NCBI GenBank assembly: GCA_944393305.1
Contig: CALXZS010000079.1
Coordinates: forward strand, 1 to 6,234
Reading direction: 5' to 3'
Length of the DNA stretch: 6,234 bases
From: an uncultured Clostridia bacterium
GTDB lineage: Bacteria; Bacillota; Clostridia; TANB77; CAG-508
Of this stretch, positions 1 through 6,093 are shown piece after piece. A program made the translations under genes and the position numbers. How positions within the stretch are numbered: the stretch's first letter is position 1; the number at the start of each line of letters is the position of its first letter. Below the pieces are notes generated by a model. The model searched no databases. It was not told the origin of the DNA and was given only the letters and a program-made list of their open reading frames with translations.

Positions 1-214
1 AAGTTATCTTGAAATCTACAATGTAATACATGTTGCAGGAAACTTGGAAGCCGGGAGAATCTCTGCAAAAGAAATTTTTGTAGCGGGTGATCTTAAGGCA
101 AGAGAAATCACTTGCTATAATGGCAAAGTTACAGTTGGCGGAAACCTCTATTGTGACAACATAGTGGCAGAAGAGGTCGTATGCCAAGGCAAAATTATGT
201 CTTATAATTCCTGA
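1..214 (+). CDS. C-terminal fragment of a beta-solenoid-like repeat protein (5' end outside window)
   Basis: The open frame runs from base 2 to a TGA at 212-214 and gives 70 residues with no start codon in view, so it is the end of a longer protein. The sequence is repetitive: a unit close to V-x-G-N/D-L-x-A/C-x-x-I recurs, with glycines at fragment residues 13, 29, 47 and 63 (spacing 16-18). Examples are VAGNLEAGRI, VAGDLKAREI and VGGNLYCDNI. Such short-period hydrophobic/glycine repeats fit a right-handed beta-helix, as in bactofilin-like or pentapeptide-like proteins, but I do not recognise a specific family. Three cysteines (38, 51, 61) fall inside the repeats. No membrane segment or signal is visible in this part. 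The G+C (83 of 214 bases, about 39%) is clearly above that of the genes further right, which may mean a different origin. A strong terminator hairpin begins 4 bases after the stop. Function unknown; existence as coding sequence is fairly secure. Confidence 0.72.
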   Translation, partial: SYLEIYNVIHVAGNLEAGRISAKEIFVAGDLKAREITCYNGKVTVGGNLYCDNIVAEEVVCQGKIMSYNS

Positions 215-217
215 AAG

Positions 218-243
218 AAAGCCGGGGCTCTTGCCCCGGCTTT
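218..243. terminator. Bidirectional Rho-independent terminator between convergent genes
   Basis: An 11-bp perfect stem (218-228 AAAGCCGGGGC pairs with 233-243 GCCCCGGCTTT) closes on a 4-base loop, TCTT. On the minus strand it is followed by TTTCTTTC, a reasonable U-rich tail for tdk, whose stop lies 9 bases before it. On the plus strand the tail is the T run closing the stem, then AGCATATATTTATGC, which is weaker. It sits in the 38-base gap between two converging genes, so a shared terminator is the natural reading. Confidence 0.85.
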
Positions 244-259
244 AGCATATATTTATGCT
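244..259. repeat. Small inverted repeat abutting the terminator and spanning the tdk stop
   Basis: AGCATA (244-249) and TATGCT (254-259) are perfectly complementary across a 4-base spacer, TATT. The repeat starts at the base after the main terminator stem and covers the tdk stop codon (253-255). It could form a second, weak hairpin in either transcript. A 6-bp AT-rich repeat can arise by chance. Confidence 0.4.
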
Positions 260-813
260 TGTGCTTGTCTTTTCATTAAATCTTGTCTAGAAAGTAAATC
301 ATAGCAATGCCTACAAAGAGACATGTACTCGTGGTCTCCAATAACGATATCTGTGTTCTTTCCACCTTTAAAATACGTAAATACAGCATTTTCACATTTA
401 CAATTATCACAAATTGCAGTAAGCATTTGAACATTATCAGATATACATAATAAATCAGCCATTTTACCAAATGGTTTTTTCTCAGCAGTAAGATTTAAAC
501 CAGCTATAAAAAATTTCTTGCCACATTCAGCCATTTGTTCAATAACTTTTACGTTACCTTTTAAAAATTGAAATTCATCAATACAATAAACATCAGCATC
601 GTATTTTTCTAAATCTGAAATTCTATTAATTGGAATAGCAGGAATGTCTATACCATATCTTGAGGCAACAATATTTTGAGCCGTTCTAGTATCAATAGAA
701 GGTTTGAACATTTTTACTTTTTTTCCTGCGATTAATTGCCTCTTGTACTCATTTAGAATTTGTTGAGTTTTGCCACATTTCATTGGTCCAGAATATACAT
801 TTATGTCACCCAT
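253..813 (-). CDS. tdk: Thymidine kinase (type II, TK1-like)
   Basis: Phosphorylates thymidine with ATP to dTMP in the cytosolic pyrimidine salvage pathway. The 186-residue length fits type II (TK1-like) kinases. Visible motifs are the P-loop GPMKCGKT (residues 9-16), the Walker-B-like CIDEFQF (77-83) with E80 as the expected catalytic base, GLNLTAEKKPFG (105-116), a Cys4 zinc site (C135, C138, C167, C170), and the thymidine-binding lasso with VIGD and EYMSLCRHCY (157-171). Family members usually have VIGG, so D160 is a mild deviation. The frame stays open upstream to an ATG at 859-861, but I start at 811-813: an AAGGGGT ribosome site lies 9 bases upstream, the conserved fold begins at once (INVYSGPM), and a predicted promoter would put the transcript start downstream of the earlier ATG. 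The gene is alone on this strand, convergent with the repeat protein and divergent from murB. Identification is very secure. Confidence 0.96.
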   Translation of the reverse strand: MGDINVYSGPMKCGKTQQILNEYKRQLIAGKKVKMFKPSIDTRTAQNIVASRYGIDIPAIPINRISDLEKYDADVYCIDEFQFLKGNVKVIEQMAECGKKFFIAGLNLTAEKKPFGKMADLLCISDNVQMLTAICDNCKCENAVFTYFKGGKNTDIVIGDHEYMSLCRHCYDLLSRQDLMKRQAQA

Positions 814-822
814 TTTTTTATT

Positions 823-829
823 ACCCCTT
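823..829 (-). promoter_or_regulatory. tdk: Ribosome binding site deciding the tdk start
   Basis: On the minus strand AAGGGGT lies 9 bases upstream of the ATG at 811-813. No comparable site precedes the earlier in-frame ATG at 859-861, so this site favours the 186-residue product over a 202-residue one. Confidence 0.75.
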
Positions 830-849
830 ATAAAAATATTTGCGTATGT

Positions 850-878
850 ATAATAATACATTCTTGAAAACTATTCAA
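850..878 (-). promoter_or_regulatory. tdk: Predicted sigma-A promoter for tdk
   Basis: Read on the minus strand, TTGAAT (873-878) and TATTAT (850-855) are separated by exactly 17 bases. Transcription would start near 843, giving a leader of about 30 bases before the ATG at 813. The match is good, but the region is AT-rich and such boxes occur by chance; position and spacing are the main support. Confidence 0.6.
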
Positions 879-879
879 G
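863..879. repeat. Inverted repeat over the tdk -35 box (possible operator)
   Basis: CTTGAA (863-868) and TTCAAG (874-879) form a perfect 6-bp dyad around a 5-base spacer. The right half contains most of the predicted tdk -35 box. The position suits a repressor site, but no regulator can be assigned. Confidence 0.4.
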
Positions 880-921
880 TATATTTTTCAAAATTTTTAA
901 AATGTTATTTTTGTAATAATA

Positions 922-950
922 TTGTAAAAAAAAAATAAAAATGATAAAAT
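922..950 (+). promoter_or_regulatory. Predicted extended -10 promoter for the murB operon
   Basis: TTGTAA (922-927) and TAAAAT (945-950) are 17 bases apart, and a TG at 942-943 gives an extended -10 (TGATAAAAT). Transcription would start near 957, about 65 bases before the murB start. The spacer begins with a run of ten A residues (926-935) that overlaps the end of the -35 box. It would serve murB, yvcK, the debranching enzyme and ruvC, since no gap between them is large enough for an obvious second promoter. Confidence 0.6.
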
Positions 951-963
951 AGAAATGCAATGA

Positions 964-1005
964 TTTTATTGTATAGGTAAAATTGAATTTTTCCATACAA
1001 TGAAA
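964..1005 (+). promoter_or_regulatory. Long leader hairpin just upstream of the murB Shine-Dalgarno
   Basis: Bases 964-974 pair with 995-1005 (11 bp, one U-G pair). After a bulged A975, GG (976-977) pairs with CC (993-994); after a U-U mismatch, 979-983 pairs with 987-991, leaving a 3-base loop (984-986). About 18 pairs form in 42 bases, starting roughly 7 bases after the predicted transcript start and ending 1 base before the AAGGAGGG site. There is no T run after it on either strand, so it is not a terminator. It may stabilise the 5' end of the mRNA or affect ribosome access; AT-rich DNA makes chance pairing possible. Confidence 0.45.
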
Positions 1006-1006
1006 A

Positions 1007-1014
1007 AAGGAGGG
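1007..1014 (+). promoter_or_regulatory. murB: Strong ribosome binding site deciding the murB TTG start
   Basis: AAGGAGGG ends 7 bases before the TTG at 1022-1024. An ATG at 1000-1002 lies in another frame and soon meets a stop, so the TTG is the supported start. Confidence 0.85.
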
Positions 1015-1021
1015 AGCTCGA

Positions 1022-1906
1022 TTGGGCGAATTAGAAAATTTATTAGGAACTGAAAATGTAAAATATAATGAACCAATGAGCAAGCATACTACCTTTAAAG
1101 TGGGAGGAATTGCAGATACATATATAACTGTAAATTCAAAAGAAAAACTATTAAAGGTGTTAGAATTATTAAAAAATGAAAAAATTACAATTATAGGAAA
1201 TGGAAGCAATTTATTAGTTACAGATAAAGGAATAAGAGGTATTGTTTTAAAATATTCTGCTAATAATTGCAGTATAAACGGCAAAACAGTTACAGTAGAA
1301 TCTGGAATGACAAATGCAAGGCTTGCAAATACTTTACTAAAGCAAAATTTGGCAGGATACGAATTTGCAGCAGGAATACCAGGAACCATAGGCGGAGCAA
1401 TAGTTATGAATGCTGGTGCATATGGCAAGGAAATGAAAGATGTAGTTGAAAGTACAGAATTTATTGATTTAGAAACTAATAAAATAGAAACATTAAAAAA
1501 TGAAGAACAAGAATTTGAATATAGAAAAAGTATTTTTCAAAATAAAAAATGTATTATTCTAAGTACAACTTTAAAACTAGAAGATGGCATAAAAGAAGAA
1601 ATAGAAGAAAAAATGAAAGAATATGCTGAAAAAAGAAGAAGCACGCAACCACTAGATATGCCTAGTGCAGGAAGCACATTTAAAAGAGGAAATGGATTTA
1701 TTACAGCAAAACTAATTGACGAAGCAGGCTTAAAGGGGTATAGTATAGGGGGAGCACAAGTATCAACAAAACATGCAGGCTTTATTGTAAATAAGGGAAA
1801 TGCAAAAGCAAAAGATATAATTGAACTTATAAAATACATACAAGATGAAATTTATAAAAAATTTGGAGAAAAAATAGAACCAGAGATAAAAATTATAGGG
1901 GAATAA
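1022..1906 (+). CDS. murB: UDP-N-acetylenolpyruvoylglucosamine reductase
   Basis: FAD-dependent cytosolic enzyme that reduces UDP-GlcNAc-enolpyruvate with NADPH to UDP-N-acetylmuramic acid, the second committed step of peptidoglycan precursor synthesis. At 294 residues it has the length of type II (Bacillota) MurB. The FAD-binding part shows PMSKHTTFKVGGIAD (18-32), IIGNGSNLLVTDKGIRG (57-73) and the glycine-rich EFAAGIPGTIGGAIVMNAGAY (within 114-134). The C-terminal substrate domain shows EYRKS (166-170, R168 expected catalytic), TQPLDMPSAGSTFKRG (208-223, S218 the expected proton donor), GGAQVSTKHAGFIVN (243-257) and the terminal EPEIKIIG (286-293) with the expected glutamate. All active-site elements are present. 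The start is TTG with a near-perfect ribosome site. It is first in a probable four-gene operon; yvcK follows after 24 bases. In many Bacillota rapZ would lie between them, but not here. Confidence 0.97.
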   Translation: MGELENLLGTENVKYNEPMSKHTTFKVGGIADTYITVNSKEKLLKVLELLKNEKITIIGNGSNLLVTDKGIRGIVLKYSANNCSINGKTVTVESGMTNARLANTLLKQNLAGYEFAAGIPGTIGGAIVMNAGAYGKEMKDVVESTEFIDLETNKIETLKNEEQEFEYRKSIFQNKKCIILSTTLKLEDGIKEEIEEKMKEYAEKRRSTQPLDMPSAGSTFKRGNGFITAKLIDEAGLKGYSIGGAQVSTKHAGFIVNKGNAKAKDIIELIKYIQDEIYKKFGEKIEPEIKIIGE

Positions 1907-1930
1907 TTTTATTGGAGGAATATTACTAAT

Positions 1931-3472
1931 ATGGGATTTTTTAAATGGTTTACATCAAAGGCAAAAATGAAAAGATGGATGTTATTAATACTTGTAGGAA
2001 TAATTTTAGTAGGATATGGAATATCGACATTATTGTACTTTGATACATTAGGAATAATAGAAATATTAAAGATAGTAGGTTCTTTTGTAATTGGATTTAC
2101 CATGATAATAATTGGATTTGTATTCATGCAAAAAAGAACATTGGAACTTCTTGTAGAAGAAAGTGATACAAGAAAAGAAACTCAAAATGTTAATACATTA
2201 ATATTTAACAAAAAAGTATATAACCAAGGACCTAAAATAGTTGTTATTGGTGGAGGCAGTGGTTTAAATACAGTACTTAAAGGACTAAAAAATTATACAG
2301 ACAACATAACTGCAATAGTTACAGTTTCAGATTATGGTAAAACACCAACAGATTCCAGAAAAGCATTGCAAGTTCTACCACTAAGCGACATTAGAGAAAG
2401 TTTAGTTGCTTTATCTCATAATGAAGAAGAAATGGAAGATTTGCTAAATACTGAGTTCAAAACAGGTCAATTAAAAGACTTGACATTTGGAGATATATAT
2501 TTCCTTGCAATGAATACTATTCATAAAGATTTTACAAAATCTATTGAAAATTCTAAGGAAGTATTAAATATAACTGGTAAAGTTATTCCAGTAACTTTAG
2601 AAGAAATAAAAATATGTGCAGAACTAGATGATGGAATAGTAATAGAAAATAGAGATAAAATACCAGACTATGTTAGTGAAACAGCAAGTAAAATAAATAG
2701 AATATTTATAAGTCCAACAAACTGTACTCCAGCACCTGGAGTTATAGATGCAATAAAAGAAGCAGATGCAATAATAATTGGACCAGGAAGCCTTTATACT
2801 AATGTTATTCCAAACTTACTTGTTAGAGGAATTGCAAAAGCTATTAAAGAAAGTAAAGGAATAAAAGTATATGTAAGCAATATAATGACAGAATTAGGTC
2901 AAACTGATGAATATACATTATCTGACCATATAAAAGTAATTAATGATTATGTAGGAGAAGGCGTTATAGATTATTGTATTTATGATACTGGAGAAATCGT
3001 ACCAGAATTTATCAAAAAATATAATTTAAAAGGTTCAGATATTGTTTTGGCAGATACACCAAAGGCTAAAGAAATGGGCGTAAAATTAATACAAAGAAAT
3101 CTATCAAAAGTTGAAGGAGACTCAATTAGACATGATTCAGATGTAATAGCTTCTACAATAATACAATTAATTTGTGATGAACTAAAATTTGAAGATATGC
3201 AAAATGATAGTCAATACATGTTATTGAATTCAAGACTAAAAGAGTCAAAACGTGAAATAAAGAAAAGAGAGAAAAAAGAAAAGAAATTCCAAAAATCTGG
3301 AAAAAAACCTTTTGAAAGAAGACCAGAAACTTCAAAAAGTAAATTTAATTCAAAGTATAAAACTAGAATAGAGTCAATAAAAGATAGTGATAAAAATACT
3401 GCAGCAAGAAGAAGAATGATAGAAAATATTGAAAGAAGCAATCAAAGAAATAGTCAAAGAAGATTTAAATAA
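1931..3472 (+). CDS. yvcK: Membrane-anchored CofD/YvcK-family protein (putative gluconeogenesis factor)
   Basis: Homologue of YvcK (MgfK, CuvA), needed in Bacillota and Actinobacteria for growth on gluconeogenic carbon sources and for correct cell-wall synthesis; the fold is that of CofD. At 513 residues it is far longer than B. subtilis YvcK (about 317). Residues 1-16 are basic, two membrane segments follow (about 17-36 and 46-66), and the catalytic-like domain spans about 101-425: KIVVIGGGSGLNTVLKGLK (102-120), GKVIPVTLEEI (216-226), APGVIDAIKEADAIIIGPGS (268-287), VYVSNIMTELGQTDEY (313-328). The positive-inside rule puts both ends in the cytoplasm. Residues 435-513 form a basic, probably disordered tail (31 K/R of 79). 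The family's ADDGGSSG segment reads SDYGKTPT here (133-140), so the bound ligand may differ. GGAGG (1914-1918) is 12 bases before the ATG, a rather long spacing. Family membership is secure; activity is uncertain. Confidence 0.9.
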   Translation: MGFFKWFTSKAKMKRWMLLILVGIILVGYGISTLLYFDTLGIIEILKIVGSFVIGFTMIIIGFVFMQKRTLELLVEESDTRKETQNVNTLIFNKKVYNQGPKIVVIGGGSGLNTVLKGLKNYTDNITAIVTVSDYGKTPTDSRKALQVLPLSDIRESLVALSHNEEEMEDLLNTEFKTGQLKDLTFGDIYFLAMNTIHKDFTKSIENSKEVLNITGKVIPVTLEEIKICAELDDGIVIENRDKIPDYVSETASKINRIFISPTNCTPAPGVIDAIKEADAIIIGPGSLYTNVIPNLLVRGIAKAIKESKGIKVYVSNIMTELGQTDEYTLSDHIKVINDYVGEGVIDYCIYDTGEIVPEFIKKYNLKGSDIVLADTPKAKEMGVKLIQRNLSKVEGDSIRHDSDVIASTIIQLICDELKFEDMQNDSQYMLLNSRLKESKREIKKREKKEKKFQKSGKKPFERRPETSKSKFNSKYKTRIESIKDSDKNTAARRRMIENIERSNQRNSQRRFK

Positions 3473-3504
3473 CTCAAGAAAAAATAAAGAAAGGAAGTAA
3501 ACAA

Positions 3505-5541
3505 ATGAGAGAATGGTTAATAACAAATGGAATTGGTGGTTATGCAGCTTCAACAGACAAAGGAATTAATACAAGGAGGTATCATGGACTTTTAGTTGCT
3601 CCACTAAATCCACCAGGGCTTAGAAAACTTATTTTATCTAAAGTTGATGAAAGTGTAATAATAAATGACAAAAAATATGATATATATTCAAATGAATCAA
3701 CTAATGGAAATACCAAAGGATATGAATATATGGTAGATTTTGAAAAGTCAATAATTCCTATATACACTTATAAAGTCAAAAATGTAGTAATAGAAAAATC
3801 TATATGCATGTTGCATGGAAGAAATACAGTTGCAATAGTATATAGAGTTGCTAATCAAAAAGCAAAAGTAAAATTACTTTTGACACCAGTTGCAAACTTT
3901 AGAGATTTCCATGCAGAAACACAAGATATAAAATTTAATTATTCACAAAAAATTAATAGAGATAGAGTTCAACTTGATTTTGGAAAAGATAAAGGAAAAA
4001 TAAATATATGTGTATGTGGAAGTAAATATCATGAACATATAGATGATATATTTTATGGAATGTATTATGAAAAAGAAGCAGAAAGAGGTTTTCATGCAGA
4101 AGAAAATCATGCAGTTCCAGGTACATTTGAAGTAGAAATAAAGCCAAATGAGGATAAAGAAATTACATTTTTATGTTCTTTAGATGGAGAATATGGAAAT
4201 GGGTTAGATGAACTTGCTAGATTGAGTGGAACAAAAATAATTGAAAATGAAACTGAAAGAATTAATGAGCAAATAATAGACTCAGACCTATTAAACGAAA
4301 AATATCTTCCACAAGATGAAGAAGAACAATTAAATTATATTGATTTAGTAAAAAAATATATTGTAGCATCAGATAATTTTATAGTTTATAGACCAAGTAT
4401 GAAGCTTCATACCATAATAGCCGGTTATCCTTGGTTTTTAGACTGGGGTAGAGATAGTTTAATTGCATTTGAAGGTTTATTACTTATATCTAAAAGATTT
4501 GATATTGCAAGAGAAGTACTTTTAACTTTTGCAAATAATGTAAAACAAGGAATTGTGCCAAATGGATTTGATGAATATGATGGACATGCATTATATAATT
4601 CAGCAGATGCCTCACTTTTATTTTTCGAGCAAGTTCAAAAGTATATTAATTATACAAATGATTATGAATTTGTAAAAACTAAATTATATAATGTAATGAA
4701 AAAAATTATAGATAATTATTTAGATGGTACAAATATAGATGGAAATAATATTAGATATGATGATAAAACTGCATTAATATCATCAGGAACACTAGATACA
4801 CAAAATACTTGGATGGATGCAAAAGTAGATGGCGTGCCTGTAACACCTAGAAATGGAAAAGCAGTAGAAATAAATGCAATGTGGTATAATGCATTAAAGG
4901 TAATGCAAAATTTGTCTAAAAAATTTATGAGAATTTCAAGACAATATGAATATGCCATACTTGCTCAAAAGACAAAAAGATCATTTATAAAAAGATTTTA
5001 TAATCCATATAAGAAATGTTTATATGATGTACTTGGAGACGATAGAGTTAGACCAAACCAAATATTTGCAATAAGTATGTCATATCCAGTATTAGACTGT
5101 GATGAAGATATGGCTAAAACAGTATTTGTAACAATAACACAAAGGCTTCTTAATCGCTATGGACTTCAAACATTAGCCTCTGGAGAAAAAGGTTTTGAGC
5201 CAATTTATCAAGGTTCACCTAAAGAAAGAGATATGAAATATCATCAAGGAATTACCTGGCCATGGCTTTTAGGTCAATATTATGATGCTCTTAGAAACAT
5301 GATAAAATATGAAAAAGATAGTGAAAATAAAGAAAGACTAAAAAATACATTAACACAATTTAAAATGAATGTAGCTTCTACATTTACAAAAGAATTAGAA
5401 CTAGGAAACACAATAGGAAGTATATGTGAAATATACGATTCTGTTACTCCTACAAGAGGAAAAGGAGCATTTGCTCAAGCTTGGAGTGTAGCAGAAATAT
5501 TTAGAATATTATTAGATAACAAGCAAGAGGATACAAAATGA
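3505..5541 (+). CDS. Glycogen debranching enzyme (amylo-alpha-1,6-glucosidase, GDE_N/GDE_C type)
   Basis: Predicted to hydrolyse alpha-1,6 branch points in glycogen or limit dextrins in the cytosol. The 678 residues fit the archaeal/bacterial two-domain type. The N-terminal beta-domain opens at once with EWLITNGIGGYAAS (3-16) and NTRRYHGLLVAPLNPPG (22-38). The C-terminal (alpha/alpha)6 domain (about 275-670) shows GYPWFLDWGRDSL (307-319), NTWMDAK (434-440), TPRNGKAVEINAMWYNAL (447-464), RPNQIFAISM (516-525), YHQGITWPWLLGQYYDA (579-595) and GSICEIYDS (638-646). By analogy with eukaryotic debranching enzymes D438 is the likely general acid and E642 the base. The N-terminus is short, with only two residues before the conserved block, but AAGGAAG (3491-3497) lies 7 bases before the ATG and no good in-frame start is found upstream. 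It follows yvcK by 32 bases and overlaps ruvC by 4. No glg biosynthesis gene is in the window. Family assignment is very secure; the exact substrate is not. Confidence 0.95.
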   Translation: MREWLITNGIGGYAASTDKGINTRRYHGLLVAPLNPPGLRKLILSKVDESVIINDKKYDIYSNESTNGNTKGYEYMVDFEKSIIPIYTYKVKNVVIEKSICMLHGRNTVAIVYRVANQKAKVKLLLTPVANFRDFHAETQDIKFNYSQKINRDRVQLDFGKDKGKINICVCGSKYHEHIDDIFYGMYYEKEAERGFHAEENHAVPGTFEVEIKPNEDKEITFLCSLDGEYGNGLDELARLSGTKIIENETERINEQIIDSDLLNEKYLPQDEEEQLNYIDLVKKYIVASDNFIVYRPSMKLHTIIAGYPWFLDWGRDSLIAFEGLLLISKRFDIAREVLLTFANNVKQGIVPNGFDEYDGHALYNSADASLLFFEQVQKYINYTNDYEFVKTKLYNVMKKIIDNYLDGTNIDGNNIRYDDKTALISSGTLDTQNTWMDAKVDGVPVTPRNGKAVEINAMWYNALKVMQNLSKKFMRISRQYEYAILAQKTKRSFIKRFYNPYKKCLYDVLGDDRVRPNQIFAISMSYPVLDCDEDMAKTVFVTITQRLLNRYGLQTLASGEKGFEPIYQGSPKERDMKYHQGITWPWLLGQYYDALRNMIKYEKDSENKERLKNTLTQFKMNVASTFTKELELGNTIGSICEIYDSVTPTRGKGAFAQAWSVAEIFRILLDNKQEDTK

Positions 5542-6023
5542 GAATATTAGGAATAGACCCAGGATTTGCAATAACTGGATATAGCATAATAGAGTACAAA
5601 GGAAATCATTTTACACTAATTAATTCAGGAGCGATTCTCACAAAAGCAGGAGAATCGTTCCCAGACAGATTAGTTAAAATCTATGATGATTTAGAAAACA
5701 TTATTGATACATATAAACCAGAAGTAATGTCAATAGAAGAATTATTTTTTAATACAAATACTACCACCGCTATAAATGTAGCTCAAGCTAGAGGAATAGT
5801 GCTAGTAGTCGCAAGAAAAAAAGGTGTACCAATTTACGAATATACACCACTTCAAATAAAACAGGCTGTAACTGGTTATGGAAGGGCAGATAAATTGCAA
5901 GTTCAAAAAATGGTAAAATCAATTTTAAAAGTGGATAAATTACCAAAATTAGACGATACAACAGACAGCATGGCAGCAGCAATTTGTTATGCACATTCAA
6001 ATAGATTTTCAAAATGTTTGTAG
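5538..6023 (+). CDS. ruvC: Crossover junction endodeoxyribonuclease RuvC
   Basis: Dimeric Holliday-junction resolvase that makes symmetric nicks in junctions moved by RuvAB during recombinational repair. The 161 residues fit the family. The RNase H-like fold shows GIDPGFAITGYSII (5-18) with D7, the SIEELFF strand (65-71) with E67, ARGIVLV (84-90), TPLQIKQAVTGYGRADK (103-119), and the C-terminal DDTTDSMAAAICYAH (139-153), where D140 and D143 complete the four-acid metal site. Its ATG overlaps the stop of the debranching gene (ATGA, 5538-5541), which points to translational coupling and to the same operon. In many bacteria ruvA and ruvB follow; here at least 211 bases without a gene follow instead. 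No sign of decay. Very secure. Confidence 0.97.
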   Translation: MRILGIDPGFAITGYSIIEYKGNHFTLINSGAILTKAGESFPDRLVKIYDDLENIIDTYKPEVMSIEELFFNTNTTTAINVAQARGIVLVVARKKGVPIYEYTPLQIKQAVTGYGRADKLQVQKMVKSILKVDKLPKLDDTTDSMAAAICYAHSNRFSKCL

Positions 6024-6093
6024 AGATTTATTATTTAAATATTACTTAATGAATTTTATTGTTACAATTCACAACTCATTACATTTGCATTAA

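Noticed and set aside
814..861. Sixteen-residue N-terminal extension of thymidine kinase from an ATG at 859-861
   Set aside because: No ribosome site before it, the predicted tdk transcript start lies downstream of it, and the extension is not part of the conserved fold.
964..1005. Rho-independent terminator or attenuator before murB
   Set aside because: The stem is AT-rich and followed by A-rich sequence on the plus strand, and no T run follows on the minus strand.
871..1428. Long open frame on the minus strand opposite the start of murB
   Set aside because: It is antisense to a confidently identified murB, has low-complexity hydrophobic composition and no recognisable domain. It is an AT-rich shadow frame.
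3153..3441. Minus-strand open frames opposite the basic tail of the YvcK-family gene
   Set aside because: The Phe/Leu/Ser-rich translation is what results from reading lysine-rich AAA/AGA codons backwards; no ribosome site and no motif.
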